Below, one piece after another: positions 39,087-48,651 of a stretch of DNA of 64,000 nt. The stretch is from NCBI GenBank assembly GCA_020629715.1, contig JAHDCU010000005.1, positions 372,001-436,000 of the forward strand, written 5' to 3'. The notes under the pieces are model-generated. The model was not told the DNA's origin. It saw only the letters and a list, made by a program, of their open reading frames with translations, and ran no database searches. This DNA is from Saprospiraceae bacterium. Lineage in GTDB: Bacteria > Bacteroidota > Bacteroidia > Chitinophagales > Saprospiraceae. Every line of letters begins with the position of its first letter. Positions within the stretch are counted from its first letter, which is position 1. A program made the position numbers and the translations under genes.

Positions 39087-39962
39087 TTAAAATATAGTAT
39101 TAGGTGTTCCTTTTAGATCACCACCAAAAAGAAGAATATATGAGTTTACATAATACTCATTCACTATATGATAATGATAGATTTCTTCACCATTACTATG
39201 TGGTGTTACTCCAAAGTGACCACCAGATTCATCTAAATCAGAAGGATAGGATCCATCCATTTCTTTTCGACCATAAAGTAGAAAACCATCGGCCATGATA
39301 CCTACCAATGATTCATCGTCGTATGACAGTGTTTTATTTTCAGCGACATCAGCTGCTTCAATATGATAATGATATCCACCAGGTCCCACGTGTCCACCTG
39401 CATAATCAAAACCTAATGCTGTTTCTACATCTAAAGGCATATTTTGTCTCTCTTGATCATTGTAAATAGGTGCTCCTGTAACAGCTATACCAATGGCACC
39501 TAGACCTGTCGCGGAACTTTGATTTGCTAATTCTGGAGATGCTGAAACCGTTACGGTATAGCTTCCTTCTCTTATTTTACCTGGTGTTACGTGATCTCCA
39601 AAGTTTTGCTCTATGTAAAGGTCTTCTGTCTCTTCCCAATAACATGATGTATGATTTGGTATTCCAGTAGATACAATTGTAATTTCATCACCATCGAATG
39701 AAATGGTAACAGAGCTGCTATTAAACTCATCAAAAGCTGAAAGTGGAGTAGGTGTTACTCCAGAGTCATTGACATCGGAGCTATTATCAACATATCCATC
39801 GATAGGATCACAAGAGGTTAGACTGATATCTGGATTTCCTAAGCCATCACCATCGGCATCTTGATACCATGTGATTTCGGTACACGGCTCTTCTTCATTG
39901 CATGAAGTGAAAAATATAGCTAAATAAAGAAGAGTGATTACGGAATATTTTAGAAATTTCAT
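39087..39962 (-). CDS. YHYH-domain lipoprotein (second of a tandem pair)
   Basis: 291 aa. Lipobox FFTSCNEE (cysteine 21), then an acidic calcium-loop-like segment WYQDADGDGLGNP (residues 32-44) resembling thrombospondin type 3 or MopE repeats, then a beta-rich domain with the signature YHYH at 197-200 (GGHVGPGGYHYH) and again at 262-265 (EEIYHYH). The histidine pairs suggest a metal site. YHYH proteins are secreted or envelope proteins of unknown function, often found beside SCO1 genes. It is about two-thirds identical by eye to the gene upstream. Confidence 0.82.
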   Translation of the reverse strand: MKFLKYSVITLLYLAIFFTSCNEEEPCTEITWYQDADGDGLGNPDISLTSCDPIDGYVDNSSDVNDSGVTPTPLSAFDEFNSSSVTISFDGDEITIVSTGIPNHTSCYWEETEDLYIEQNFGDHVTPGKIREGSYTVTVSASPELANQSSATGLGAIGIAVTGAPIYNDQERQNMPLDVETALGFDYAGGHVGPGGYHYHIEAADVAENKTLSYDDESLVGIMADGFLLYGRKEMDGSYPSDLDESGGHFGVTPHSNGEEIYHYHIVNEYYVNSYILLFGGDLKGTPNTIF

Positions 39963-40089
39963 GGTGAATTAATTTTTGGTTTTTTAGTAATTATTTAGAC
40001 TTTCAATAAATATCATAGTAGAATAATACTGAAGTCTTTTTAAAGTATCCTTAAAAGTGTTCGTTTTAAAGAGTATGTAGTTTCGAGAC

Positions 40090-40971
40090 TTACATAATAG
40101 AATTAGGTGTTCCTTTTAAATCTCCTCCAAATAACAAGACGTAAGAACCTGTAAAGAATTCGTTTATGATATGATAATGGTAAATTTCTTCTCCATTACT
40201 ATGTGGAGTTACTCCAAAGTGACCTCCCGACTCATCTAGATCTGTTGGATACTCACCATCAACGTCCCTTCTTCCGTACAATAAAAATCCGTCCTGCATA
40301 ATACCTACTAATTTCCCATCATCATGTGATAATGTAGTATTTTCGTCTACATCTTGTGACTCTAAGTGATAGTGATATCCTGTAGGTCCATTATGCCCAC
40401 CTGCATAATCAAAGCCTGAGGCTACATTGGCCGAAAGAGCTATATTAGGTCCTTCTTCATCATTGAATATTGGAGCACCTGAAACTGCAATACCAATAGC
40501 ACCCAAGCCTGTGGAAGTACTACTAGCGGCAAGCTCAGGAAATGCAGAAACCGTAAGCGTATAACTACCTTCTCGTATTACACCTGGAGACATTCGAGTT
40601 TCATCTGCTACTACCGGATCTATGTATAGACTGCTTCCTTCTTCCCAGTAAGGCGAAGTATGGTTTATCAAAGCATTAGAGCTGATAGTTATTTCATCGC
40701 CATCGAAAGATACGGTTACAGCATTTGGATTAAATTCGTCAAAAGCTGAAACAGGGGTAGGGTTTACTCCAGTATCATTTGCGTCAGAGCTATTATCTAC
40801 ATATCCATCTATCTGATCACAAGAGCTTTCACTTACGTTTGGGTTTCCTAAACCGTCACCGTCTAAATCTTGATACCAAGTAGTCTCTGTGCATGGTTCA
40901 TCATCATCACAGGATGTAATAAATAAGCTAATACATAAAAGGGCAAATAATGAATACTTAAGAATCTTCAT
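40090..40971 (-). CDS. YHYH-domain lipoprotein (first of a tandem pair)
   Basis: 293 aa, paralogous to the next gene downstream over its whole length: lipobox FITSCDDD (cysteine 21), the acidic loop WYQDLDGDGLGNP, and the two motifs GGHNGPTGYHYH and EEIYHYH. The copies differ mainly in the central variable stretch (about residues 100-185). The pair is separated by 127 nt with no obvious terminator, so they may be co-transcribed. A duplicated, histidine-rich envelope lipoprotein next to a copper chaperone suggests metal handling, but this is inferred from context only. Confidence 0.82.
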   Translation of the reverse strand: MKILKYSLFALLCISLFITSCDDDEPCTETTWYQDLDGDGLGNPNVSESSCDQIDGYVDNSSDANDTGVNPTPVSAFDEFNPNAVTVSFDGDEITISSNALINHTSPYWEEGSSLYIDPVVADETRMSPGVIREGSYTLTVSAFPELAASSTSTGLGAIGIAVSGAPIFNDEEGPNIALSANVASGFDYAGGHNGPTGYHYHLESQDVDENTTLSHDDGKLVGIMQDGFLLYGRRDVDGEYPTDLDESGGHFGVTPHSNGEEIYHYHIINEFFTGSYVLLFGGDLKGTPNSIM

Positions 40972-41155
40972 GTTTTTAGGTATTGAGTTTAAAATAATAT
41001 GAGAAGCTTTTACTTCGCTTTCAATTCTATCTTAGACTCCAAAGATTTTTAAACCCTTCGCTGGAAATGAGGAAAATTCAAAAAAAGATGAAAATCCTAA
41101 ATAATTATGAGTTCAGTAGTTTTATTTAGGTTTCCTGAAATGCACTAATTTAGAA

Positions 41156-41728
41156 CTAAACGTTTAAAGGTTCTTCCGCTAATGCATCTGTTTTTTTCTG
41201 AGTGATTAAATCATACGAAACAAAGAAAATTAACGAAAACAGAATATTGGAATAAAAAGTATTACGAAAAAATGGTATTCCCGCTTGGTAAGATTCAAGT
41301 AAACCGAGAAGATTTTTGGGATATACAGGGTCATATAACCAAGAACCAAAGTTGGTGATTAAAAAGAAGATGACACCTGCAGCAATACCTGATATTAATA
41401 TTTTAAGAACAGACCTATTTTTTCGCAATAGCAACATACCTAGCGCGACAATCAATAAATATGAGCCATAAGTCCAGATCATAAAGTTGCTAAATAAGGT
41501 AATGCTATCGTCAGTGTTGTATACAAAGTTATTGAGCAAAAAGTCACTAATAAAAATGGCAATCAAAGGAATAATGAAACGATAGCTATTTTTCAAGAAT
41601 ACAGCGCCACCAAATAAACATAGAGCTGCTACTGGAGTAAAATTATATTCATGAGGTATCAATCTACTCAGGCATACAATGAGAATGAATCCTGCTACGA
41701 ATAATGTATGTTTTTGTGTTGATTTCAT
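41156..41728 (-). CDS. DUF6580-type membrane protein
   Basis: 190 aa from the ATG at 41726-41728; the frame is open 26 codons further upstream, but those residues are not membrane-like and have no family match. About five hydrophobic segments; the phrases SRLIPHEYNFTPVAALCLFGGAVF, FLITNFGSWLY and YPKNLLGLLESYQAGIPFFRNTFYSNILFSL are the hallmarks of DUF6580, a putative transport protein family in Bacteroidota resembling the S-component of ECF vitamin transporters. No ECF ATPases are adjacent. Substrate unknown. Confidence 0.8.
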   Translation of the reverse strand: MKSTQKHTLFVAGFILIVCLSRLIPHEYNFTPVAALCLFGGAVFLKNSYRFIIPLIAIFISDFLLNNFVYNTDDSITLFSNFMIWTYGSYLLIVALGMLLLRKNRSVLKILISGIAAGVIFFLITNFGSWLYDPVYPKNLLGLLESYQAGIPFFRNTFYSNILFSLIFFVSYDLITQKKTDALAEEPLNV

Positions 41729-41853
41729 ATCCTTAATTATGATCTTCCTCAAAAATAATGTATTCCATAAGATTCTAGCATTTATAAATTCAAGACTTCG
41801 ACTCATAGTGATTTGATTTCAGTAGAATCAAGGTATTTGCTACTTTTACAATC

Positions 41854-42807
41854 ATGAGTAGCACATCTAATGCAGCTAAGTCAAGACCATATCTTCACCC
41901 TAACGAAAGTCCAGGACTGAATGCAGGGATTTACGTTATCGGCATAGTAGTGTTTTACATACTTCAGGTTGTAGGAGCATTTGTGATGGCAGGTTTATTA
42001 GCAGTGCATGTAGGTAATACTCCTCAAATAGGTACTGCCGAGTTAGAATTATTCTACAGCAACCCCAATTTTGAACACATTTACATGAATCCAAATCTTG
42101 GTTTATGTTTGTTGATTTTACCGTTCTTTATTATTCTGATTGGTATGTATTTCTGGTTAAAATATGTACATAAGCGAAGTTTGCTGTCAGTTATTACTGT
42201 TAGTGATTATGTCGATTATAATAGGCTATGCTTTGGCTTCGGCATTTGGTTTTTTCTATCGATGCTTATGGAAGCTATCGTATATTTTGTACTAGGTTCA
42301 TCTCTACAATTTGATTTCGAGCTGAAGAATTTTATTCCTTTAATAGTAATCGCTTTTTTTCTATTACCGATTCAGATATTAGTAGAAGAGTTGTGGACTA
42401 GAGGATATCTATTGCAGGGGCTTGCCAAGACCAACCTTCGTAAGATTATCATGATCATAATCAGTACAGCTTTCTTTGCACTTTTGCATGCTGGCAATCC
42501 TGAGATTTCGAAATATGGGTTTCTACCCATGATGACATATTATATTATTGCTGGTGCAACATTAGCGATCATGACGATAATGGATGATCGATTGGAGTTA
42601 GCGATAGGAGTTCACTGGGCCACTAATTTTTTTGGTGCAGTGATTATTAATTATGAAGCATCAGCCTTACAGACTGCATCTTTATTTAATACTGACACAT
42701 CAAATCCTTTGTTAATTTCGGTACTTTGGTTTTTTTCAGCACTTCTTTTTCTATACTTATGCCAGCGTAAATATCGCTGGTCTTCGTTTAGGTTATTACT
42801 CAAATAG
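41854..42807 (+). CDS. CPBP-family intramembrane metalloprotease
   Basis: 317 aa with about eight hydrophobic segments. The conserved motifs are present: motif 1 EELWTRGYLLQGL (the E-E and R-G pair), motif 2 FFALLHAGN, and motif 3 HWATNFFG. These form the metal-dependent glutamate/histidine site of the CAAX protease and bacteriocin-processing (Abi/CPBP) family. In bacteria, roles include processing of membrane peptides and immunity; the substrate here is unknown. It is followed 13 nt later by the M1 peptidase, so they are likely co-transcribed. Confidence 0.85.
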   Translation: MSSTSNAAKSRPYLHPNESPGLNAGIYVIGIVVFYILQVVGAFVMAGLLAVHVGNTPQIGTAELELFYSNPNFEHIYMNPNLGLCLLILPFFIILIGMYFWLKYVHKRSLLSVITVSDYVDYNRLCFGFGIWFFLSMLMEAIVYFVLGSSLQFDFELKNFIPLIVIAFFLLPIQILVEELWTRGYLLQGLAKTNLRKIIMIIISTAFFALLHAGNPEISKYGFLPMMTYYIIAGATLAIMTIMDDRLELAIGVHWATNFFGAVIINYEASALQTASLFNTDTSNPLLISVLWFFSALLFLYLCQRKYRWSSFRLLLK

Positions 42808-42820
42808 AGATATTCTTACT

Positions 42821-44692
42821 ATGAAAATTATACAACTAATATTTTTTGCATCGATTGCTATTTCTTCATTTGGTCAAGCTGATCGGTGGCAGCAGGCAAT
42901 CAAATATAAAATGGACATCGAGGTAGATGCTGAAAACAATCAGTATGCTGGACATCAATATGTGCAGTATTATAATAATTCACCTGATACATTAGAGCGT
43001 ATTTTTTATCATCTCTATTTCAATGCGTTTCAGCCAAATAGTATGATGGATACACGATCACGTACGATTGCAGATCCTGATGGTCGAGTATTAGACCGTA
43101 TACAAAAGCTAAATGAAGATGAAATTGGATATCATAAAATACTGAATTTGACGCAAAACGGAAAGGAGACCAGCTATGAGGTAGTCGGCACCATTCTAGA
43201 GGTGGATCTCGCAGAGCCAATACTACCTGGAAAATCAGCATTGATGGACATGAGATATGTGTCTCAGGTACCTTTGCAAGTGAGGCGATCAGGTCGGGAT
43301 AATAAAGAGGGCATCAGACTATCGATGTCTCAATGGTATCCTAAAGTCTGTGAATACGACTATCAAGGATGGCATAGTAATCCGTATGTGGGTAGAGAGT
43401 TTCATGGTGTATGGGGTGATTTTGATGTAAAAATCACCATAGATAAAGACTATATATTAGGAGCTACAGGTGTATTGCAAAATGCGGAGCAAATAGGCTA
43501 TGGTTACCAAAAGAACATAGGTAAGGAGCCCAAGAAAAAAGGAAAGAGTTTGACTTGGCATTTCGTTGCTGAAAATGTACATGATTTTGTTTGGGCGGCA
43601 GATCCTGATTATACTCATACTAAGATCATGGCGCATGACGGTACCGAGCTTCATTTCCTATTTCAAGCAGGTGAAGAAACTTCTGAGAACTGGGCACAAC
43701 TACCAGATGCCATGGATGAAGCACTTAAGTGGATCAATAAAAACTATGGAAAATATCCGTACCCAGTCTATTCTTTCATACAAGGTGGCGATGGCGGCAT
43801 GGAATACCCAATGGCAACTTTGATCACAGGAAAGCGAAAATGGTCAAGCCTAGTGGGAGTTTCGGTACATGAGCTTATGCACTCTTGGTATCAAATGATT
43901 CTTGGCACTAATGAAGCGCTATATCCTTGGATGGATGAAGGGTTTACCTCATATGCTAGTGCTGAAACCATGAATTATCTTAAAATGAAAGGTAAAATCC
44001 CTGGAGAGGTCAGAGATAACCCAACCTTGGGATCAGTTAGATCATACGCTAATTTTACGCAGACAGGTATGGAGGAGCCACTCTCTACCCATGCAGATCA
44101 TTATATAACGAATAGAGCTTATGGCTTAGCTTCTTATGTAAAAGGAAGTGCAACTCTAGCCCAGCTACAGTACATAATCGGTAAAAAAGATTTTCAATCT
44201 GCTCTATTGAGATATTATGACACATGGAAATTTAAGCATCCTAATACGAATGATTTCATCCGTATCATGGAAAAAGAATCTAATTTGGAGTTGGATTGGT
44301 TTAAGGAATATTGGGTCAATACCACTCATCAAATGGACTATGCAGTGGATACACTTTTGAGTAATTCAGCTAAGTCAACAGAAATAGTATTATCAAGACA
44401 AGGTACTTTCCCTATGCCACTCGATGTAACTGTGAGATATAAAGATGGATCAAACTCAAAACATAATATAGCTCTACGCCTGATGAGAGGTAATAAAGGA
44501 AGTGACAGTTTTATATATGAAAATATAGAAGAAGACTGGCCATGGACACATCCCAACTATAGTCTTATGATTGAAAGACCAATTGTGGATATACAATCCG
44601 TGATCATTGATGAAAGTCAGCGTATGGCTGATGTTAACTTAGATAATAATGTCTATCCTAGGGCAGTGAAAGAAGACGAGCAACCAGAATAA
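42821..44692 (+). CDS. M1-family zinc metallopeptidase, secreted
   Basis: 623 aa with a signal peptide (SSFGQ, about residue 19). The zinc site is H350-E351-x2-H354 (VSVHELMHSWY) with the third ligand E373 in WMDEGF. An exopeptidase-like GGMEYP segment at 325-330 replaces the classical GAMEN. N- and C-terminal beta domains flank the thermolysin-like core. Family members are aminopeptidases that trim peptides; a secreted Bacteroidota member probably digests dietary or cell-surface peptides in the periplasm or outside. Its stop codon overlaps the start of the symporter gene by 1 nt. Confidence 0.88.
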   Translation: MKIIQLIFFASIAISSFGQADRWQQAIKYKMDIEVDAENNQYAGHQYVQYYNNSPDTLERIFYHLYFNAFQPNSMMDTRSRTIADPDGRVLDRIQKLNEDEIGYHKILNLTQNGKETSYEVVGTILEVDLAEPILPGKSALMDMRYVSQVPLQVRRSGRDNKEGIRLSMSQWYPKVCEYDYQGWHSNPYVGREFHGVWGDFDVKITIDKDYILGATGVLQNAEQIGYGYQKNIGKEPKKKGKSLTWHFVAENVHDFVWAADPDYTHTKIMAHDGTELHFLFQAGEETSENWAQLPDAMDEALKWINKNYGKYPYPVYSFIQGGDGGMEYPMATLITGKRKWSSLVGVSVHELMHSWYQMILGTNEALYPWMDEGFTSYASAETMNYLKMKGKIPGEVRDNPTLGSVRSYANFTQTGMEEPLSTHADHYITNRAYGLASYVKGSATLAQLQYIIGKKDFQSALLRYYDTWKFKHPNTNDFIRIMEKESNLELDWFKEYWVNTTHQMDYAVDTLLSNSAKSTEIVLSRQGTFPMPLDVTVRYKDGSNSKHNIALRLMRGNKGSDSFIYENIEEDWPWTHPNYSLMIERPIVDIQSVIIDESQRMADVNLDNNVYPRAVKEDEQPE

Positions 44693-45552
44693 TGGAAGCT
44701 AATCTTCTTACTGCTTTTTTAATGCCTCTGGCGCTAGCCATGATTATGTTTGGTATGGGCTTGACCTTATCTTTTGGGGAATTTAGGTCTGTGATTCAGC
44801 AACCAACCGCATTTGCCATTGGTTTTGTTAATCAAATGATATTGGTACCGTTGCTTGCTTTTGCTATAAGTCTTGGACTTCATTTGAGTCCCGATTTAGC
44901 GGTAGGTATGATGCTCATAGCGGCATGCCCAGGAGGTGCTAGCACTAACTTAATTACTTTTTTATCAAGAGGCAACGTAGCTTTAAGTATTAGCTTAACT
45001 ACCATAGATGGTTTCTTAGCAGTTATTACCATTCCGCTCATTCTTAATTTTTCAATTAGCTACTTCTATGGAGGTAGTTCAGATATTTCGGTTCCGCTTA
45101 TGGAGACCATAGGAAAGATCATTTTGATGATTATACTACCTGTGACGATTGGAGTATTAGTCAAAAAGAAATTTCCCAAAAGATCGGCTCAATTGGCTAG
45201 ATGGTCAAAACCTGTCTCGGGTATTTTATTCTTTTTGATTTTATTATCCATTTTTATCGGAGCTTTTGATATGATCATGGCTTCTGCATATGATCTAGGT
45301 ATAAGTAGTCTTTTATTGAATATTGGAGGTATGGCTGCTGGATTCATCTTAGCATCAATATTTGGACTTAATACTCGAGATAAGATTGCTATCATGATAG
45401 AGTCGAGTATCCAAAATGGTGGATTGGCCATTGTGATAGCCTCTTCGATCTTGATGAAACCAGAACTTTCACTGGTAGCAGGCATTTATAGTGTTTTTAT
45501 GTTTGCGGCAACAGGTATTATCATTGGAGTATCTATGTCACTTGTAAAATGA
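44692..45552 (+). CDS. Bile acid:sodium symporter family protein
   Basis: 286 aa with about nine or ten hydrophobic helices. MFGMGLTLSFGEFR near the N-terminus, the crossover motif ACPGGASTNLITFLSRGNVALSISLTT, and the second half SIQNGGLAIVIASSIL are the signatures of the BASS (bile acid:Na+ symporter) fold. Free-living bacterial members carry organic anions or pyruvate-like acids with sodium, not bile acids. The ATG shares the A of the M1 peptidase TAA stop, so translation is coupled. Substrate unknown. Confidence 0.87.
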   Translation: MEANLLTAFLMPLALAMIMFGMGLTLSFGEFRSVIQQPTAFAIGFVNQMILVPLLAFAISLGLHLSPDLAVGMMLIAACPGGASTNLITFLSRGNVALSISLTTIDGFLAVITIPLILNFSISYFYGGSSDISVPLMETIGKIILMIILPVTIGVLVKKKFPKRSAQLARWSKPVSGILFFLILLSIFIGAFDMIMASAYDLGISSLLLNIGGMAAGFILASIFGLNTRDKIAIMIESSIQNGGLAIVIASSILMKPELSLVAGIYSVFMFAATGIIIGVSMSLVK

Positions 45553-45668
45553 GTGATCATACATGCTATATTTTAAGTTTTCTTTTGTGCCATGTTATCC
45601 GAATATTAAATAGTCATTTTTGACTTTTAGTTTTCACTATTTTATGGTGTTAGTGTAGAATATTATTC

Positions 45669-45676
45669 TATTTTTG
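45669..45676 (+). promoter_or_regulatory. Candidate -7 element for the T9SS cargo gene
   Basis: TATTTTTG is an exact TAnnTTTG match 28 nt before the ATG at 45705; the expected upstream TTG is only partial (a GTT at about the right distance). Confidence 0.35.
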
Positions 45677-45704
45677 AGCAACAATCTAGTTAAATAAAAA
45701 ACCA

Positions 45705-46877
45705 ATGAGAATTATTACCTTAATGGCGCTGGCATTGCTATCCACGTCATTGTTTTCGCAGTATTTAGAAGAATTTACAGGACAAGATGGAGCTGGATTA
45801 GTATCGGCTTCATGTACTGGAACCGCTATTACAACTTGTAGCCCAAGTGCTAATTTAAGTGGCGTTGATTGGAACATATCTTCAGCCAATTGGTCGGGGT
45901 TTGATTCCTCTAGTCCTGATGACTTTGGAGTTGTGGGAGGTAGTTTTCAAGCTAATGATATTGATAACGAGGCTTGTTGGGAGTCACCAGTCTTAGACAT
46001 TAGTATGGTGTCTGGCAGTTTTAGCTTTAGTGTTGACATTGATCGTGGTGGAGATCTCGAAAACTCGGATTACGTTGATGTAAAATATAGTGTAGACGGA
46101 GGAGCTTTCATAACAGTTACCAATTGGAATGGGTTTGGAAGTACAACACATACTTTAATTGGAGATTGTACAGGATGTCCTGATGCTACTGATTTCGGGA
46201 TGCAAACCGTCAGTGTCGCTGGATTGACCGGCAGCAGTACTTTTGAGATAGTTATATGTGTAGACAACGGTGCTAGTTCAGAATTTATATTTTTTGACAA
46301 CATAAACGTCCCACAAGCGAATGTCAAAATATTGCCAGTAGAATTTGCTTCTTTTAAGGCTCATCTTAATCAAAATATAGTTGAGCTGGATTGGACTACA
46401 GCAAGTGAGATCAATAATGATTATTTTGTAATAGAAAGAAGTGGCAATGGAATGGACTTTGAGCAAATCGGTACCCTTAAAGGAGAAGGGAATACGTCCT
46501 ATTTAACGACATATCAATTTAACGACAAGAGTCCTTTGCAACATTCAAATTACTATCGACTCAAGCAAGTCGACTACGATGGAAAATTCAATTATTCGAA
46601 AACGGTAAGTGTAGATTATCAATCTGTAAAATCACTATCAGTTTATCCTAATCCAGCGTCAGATTTAATAAATATTAGTCATGGTGGAGATGATTTCAGC
46701 TCGTTAGATATAAGAGTTTATGATCTCACAGGCAGACTAATGTTAAAAGAAAACAATATTGGAGCTACTGTAAATAACCTTGCTTTGGATGTCAGTGGAT
46801 TAAATGCAGGAGTTTACAAAATTGAGGTGATAAATCTAAAAGGAGAATACTATTCTCAGTTATTTATCAAAGAATAA
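45705..46877 (+). CDS. Secreted T9SS type A cargo protein
   Basis: 390 aa with a signal peptide (LLSTSLFSQ). The N-terminal region (about 20-200) is beta-rich, with SVDIDRGGDLENSDYVDVKYSV-like segments, and resembles a carbohydrate- or protein-binding sandwich. The second part begins LPVEFASFKA and SEINNDYFVIERSGNG, the standard pre-sorting domain of Bacteroidota secreted proteins, and the C-terminal 80 residues (SLSVYPNPASDLI to KGEYYSQLFIKE) are a type A sorting domain. It should be exported through Sec, moved across the outer membrane by T9SS and attached or released. Binding target unknown. Confidence 0.85.
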   Translation: MRIITLMALALLSTSLFSQYLEEFTGQDGAGLVSASCTGTAITTCSPSANLSGVDWNISSANWSGFDSSSPDDFGVVGGSFQANDIDNEACWESPVLDISMVSGSFSFSVDIDRGGDLENSDYVDVKYSVDGGAFITVTNWNGFGSTTHTLIGDCTGCPDATDFGMQTVSVAGLTGSSTFEIVICVDNGASSEFIFFDNINVPQANVKILPVEFASFKAHLNQNIVELDWTTASEINNDYFVIERSGNGMDFEQIGTLKGEGNTSYLTTYQFNDKSPLQHSNYYRLKQVDYDGKFNYSKTVSVDYQSVKSLSVYPNPASDLINISHGGDDFSSLDIRVYDLTGRLMLKENNIGATVNNLALDVSGLNAGVYKIEVINLKGEYYSQLFIKE

Positions 46878-47052
46878 TTAGGTCGATTCGATTTCTTAAA
46901 TTACCGCCATTTATTGCTGGTATTTAGTGCAATGTTGGAAAATGTCTTTGTATTGAATGAGCCAAAATAAAGATGAGAAGAACAAAAGTCAGGAGTATTC
47001 TTGATAATCAATGATCTTCAGTAACTTGAGGTCATCGTTTAGCCATGTACAT

Positions 47053-48609
47053 ATGATTTTAGATTTTTCTATCGTTCTTCTTTACTTTATAATTATAATG
47101 TTATTTGCCTTGAGAGGTAGAGTTTCTGACCAAGAGGCTACCCCTGAGATGTACTTTTTGAGTAACAGATCATTACGTTGGCCCTCGATCGCCATTTCCA
47201 CTATAGCTACGAATATACAAGGATATCAGTTTTTGGGGATGATGGGCTCAGCATATCTATATGGGTTGGCCCAAGCTAATCTTGAGGTCAATGCAATTAC
47301 AGGACTTGTTATGTCGGCATTCATCTTCGTGCCGTTATATCTCAAGCATAAGGTGATCACCATTACACAATTTATCAGTAAGGTATTAGGTGAGTATACC
47401 GCCTTATTTTATAGTGTTGCCAATATTCTTTTATTCTCGACTGTAGGATTAGGTTCGGCATTGTTTTTTGGAGCTTATGCTGCGGAGTTAATTTTTGCGG
47501 ATTACTTCAGTTTTATCAGTGCTGATCCTATGGTCAGAGTTGCTGTCATTGCCATTGCTTTGGGTGTTTTTTCGGCTATATACAGTTATTTAGGAGGGCT
47601 AAATGCCGTTGTGAAAACAGATATCATTCAGTTTACTATACTTACACTAGGTGGACTAGTTGTTTTAGTAATGAGTATCTACCATCTAGGAGGATGGGGT
47701 GAACTATATGAAAAAACACCTCAGCTCATGCACATGCATCTTCCTGCTGACCACCCTAAATTGCCATGGACATTGATCTTTGGATTATTCTTGTTGAATA
47801 TCAACTATTGGTGCGGTAACCAAAGTGTAGTGCAACGATCCTTGGCAGCCCGAAGTCTTAAAGATGCTCAAGTCGGATTGTTAGTTGGAGGTCTTATGAA
47901 AATATTGATGGCAGTCATTATTATCATTCCCGGTATAGCACTGGCGGGCATACTAGGTGATAATGGTCTTCAAGATCCAGATCAGACGTTTCCTTTTCTT
48001 GTGCAAAATTATTTACCCATAGGTCTTCGGGGCCTTATCATCTGTGCATTATTTGCTTCTTTGATGAGTACGATAGATAGTACTTTTAATTCTCTTTCGA
48101 CTTTATTTTCTATTGATATCTATCGGAAGTATATCAAACCAGATGCAAGCGATTTTGATATTGTCAAAGTAGGACGAAATACCATCGTTGTCACTTTAAT
48201 TACAGGAGCAAGTATGGCTATATATTTGATCTATGAAAAAATGGGTAATCCAGAGCAAGCATTCACGCATTATCTCAATGAATTAAGATATTATATCAAT
48301 TGTGGTATTGTACTGCTACTATGCACCGTTGCTTTTATTAAATTGCCAAATAAGAAGGCTACTTTAATTCTATTTTTATCATCGGCATTTGTTTATGCCT
48401 CTTTGAAATACTTCTTTCCTGACATGAATTATTTTGTCAGGGCAGGCTGGGTGATCAGTGTTTTATTTGTATTGAATGCATTAATTACTAGTTTGTTAAA
48501 TGGTCAACTACCTTTCAAAATAGAATGGAAAATAAGTAATCGGAATGTGATGATATTTGCATTAGCGGAACTTTTATTGATGGTATTGATTCATATATTA
48601 TTTCATTGA
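47053..48609 (+). CDS. Sodium:solute symporter (SSS family)
   Basis: 518 aa from the ATG at 47053, chosen because it directly opens the first membrane helix (MILDFSIVLLYFIIIMLFAL). An ATG 14 codons upstream is less likely. Some 13-14 helices are visible. The family motifs include LSNRSLRWPSIAISTIATNI near the N-terminus, GGLNAVVKTDIIQF, NYWCGNQSVVQRSLAARS and the sodium-site-like ASLMSTIDSTFNSLSTLFSIDIYRK. SSS members of the SglT type co-import sugars or sugar-like solutes with sodium. The substrate is not determined by the sequence. Confidence 0.88.
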   Translation: MILDFSIVLLYFIIIMLFALRGRVSDQEATPEMYFLSNRSLRWPSIAISTIATNIQGYQFLGMMGSAYLYGLAQANLEVNAITGLVMSAFIFVPLYLKHKVITITQFISKVLGEYTALFYSVANILLFSTVGLGSALFFGAYAAELIFADYFSFISADPMVRVAVIAIALGVFSAIYSYLGGLNAVVKTDIIQFTILTLGGLVVLVMSIYHLGGWGELYEKTPQLMHMHLPADHPKLPWTLIFGLFLLNINYWCGNQSVVQRSLAARSLKDAQVGLLVGGLMKILMAVIIIIPGIALAGILGDNGLQDPDQTFPFLVQNYLPIGLRGLIICALFASLMSTIDSTFNSLSTLFSIDIYRKYIKPDASDFDIVKVGRNTIVVTLITGASMAIYLIYEKMGNPEQAFTHYLNELRYYINCGIVLLLCTVAFIKLPNKKATLILFLSSAFVYASLKYFFPDMNYFVRAGWVISVLFVLNALITSLLNGQLPFKIEWKISNRNVMIFALAELLLMVLIHILFH

Positions 48610-48651
48610 GTAAGGGGACGCTAGGTGGTTTGATATCGTTTACGCTATGTT

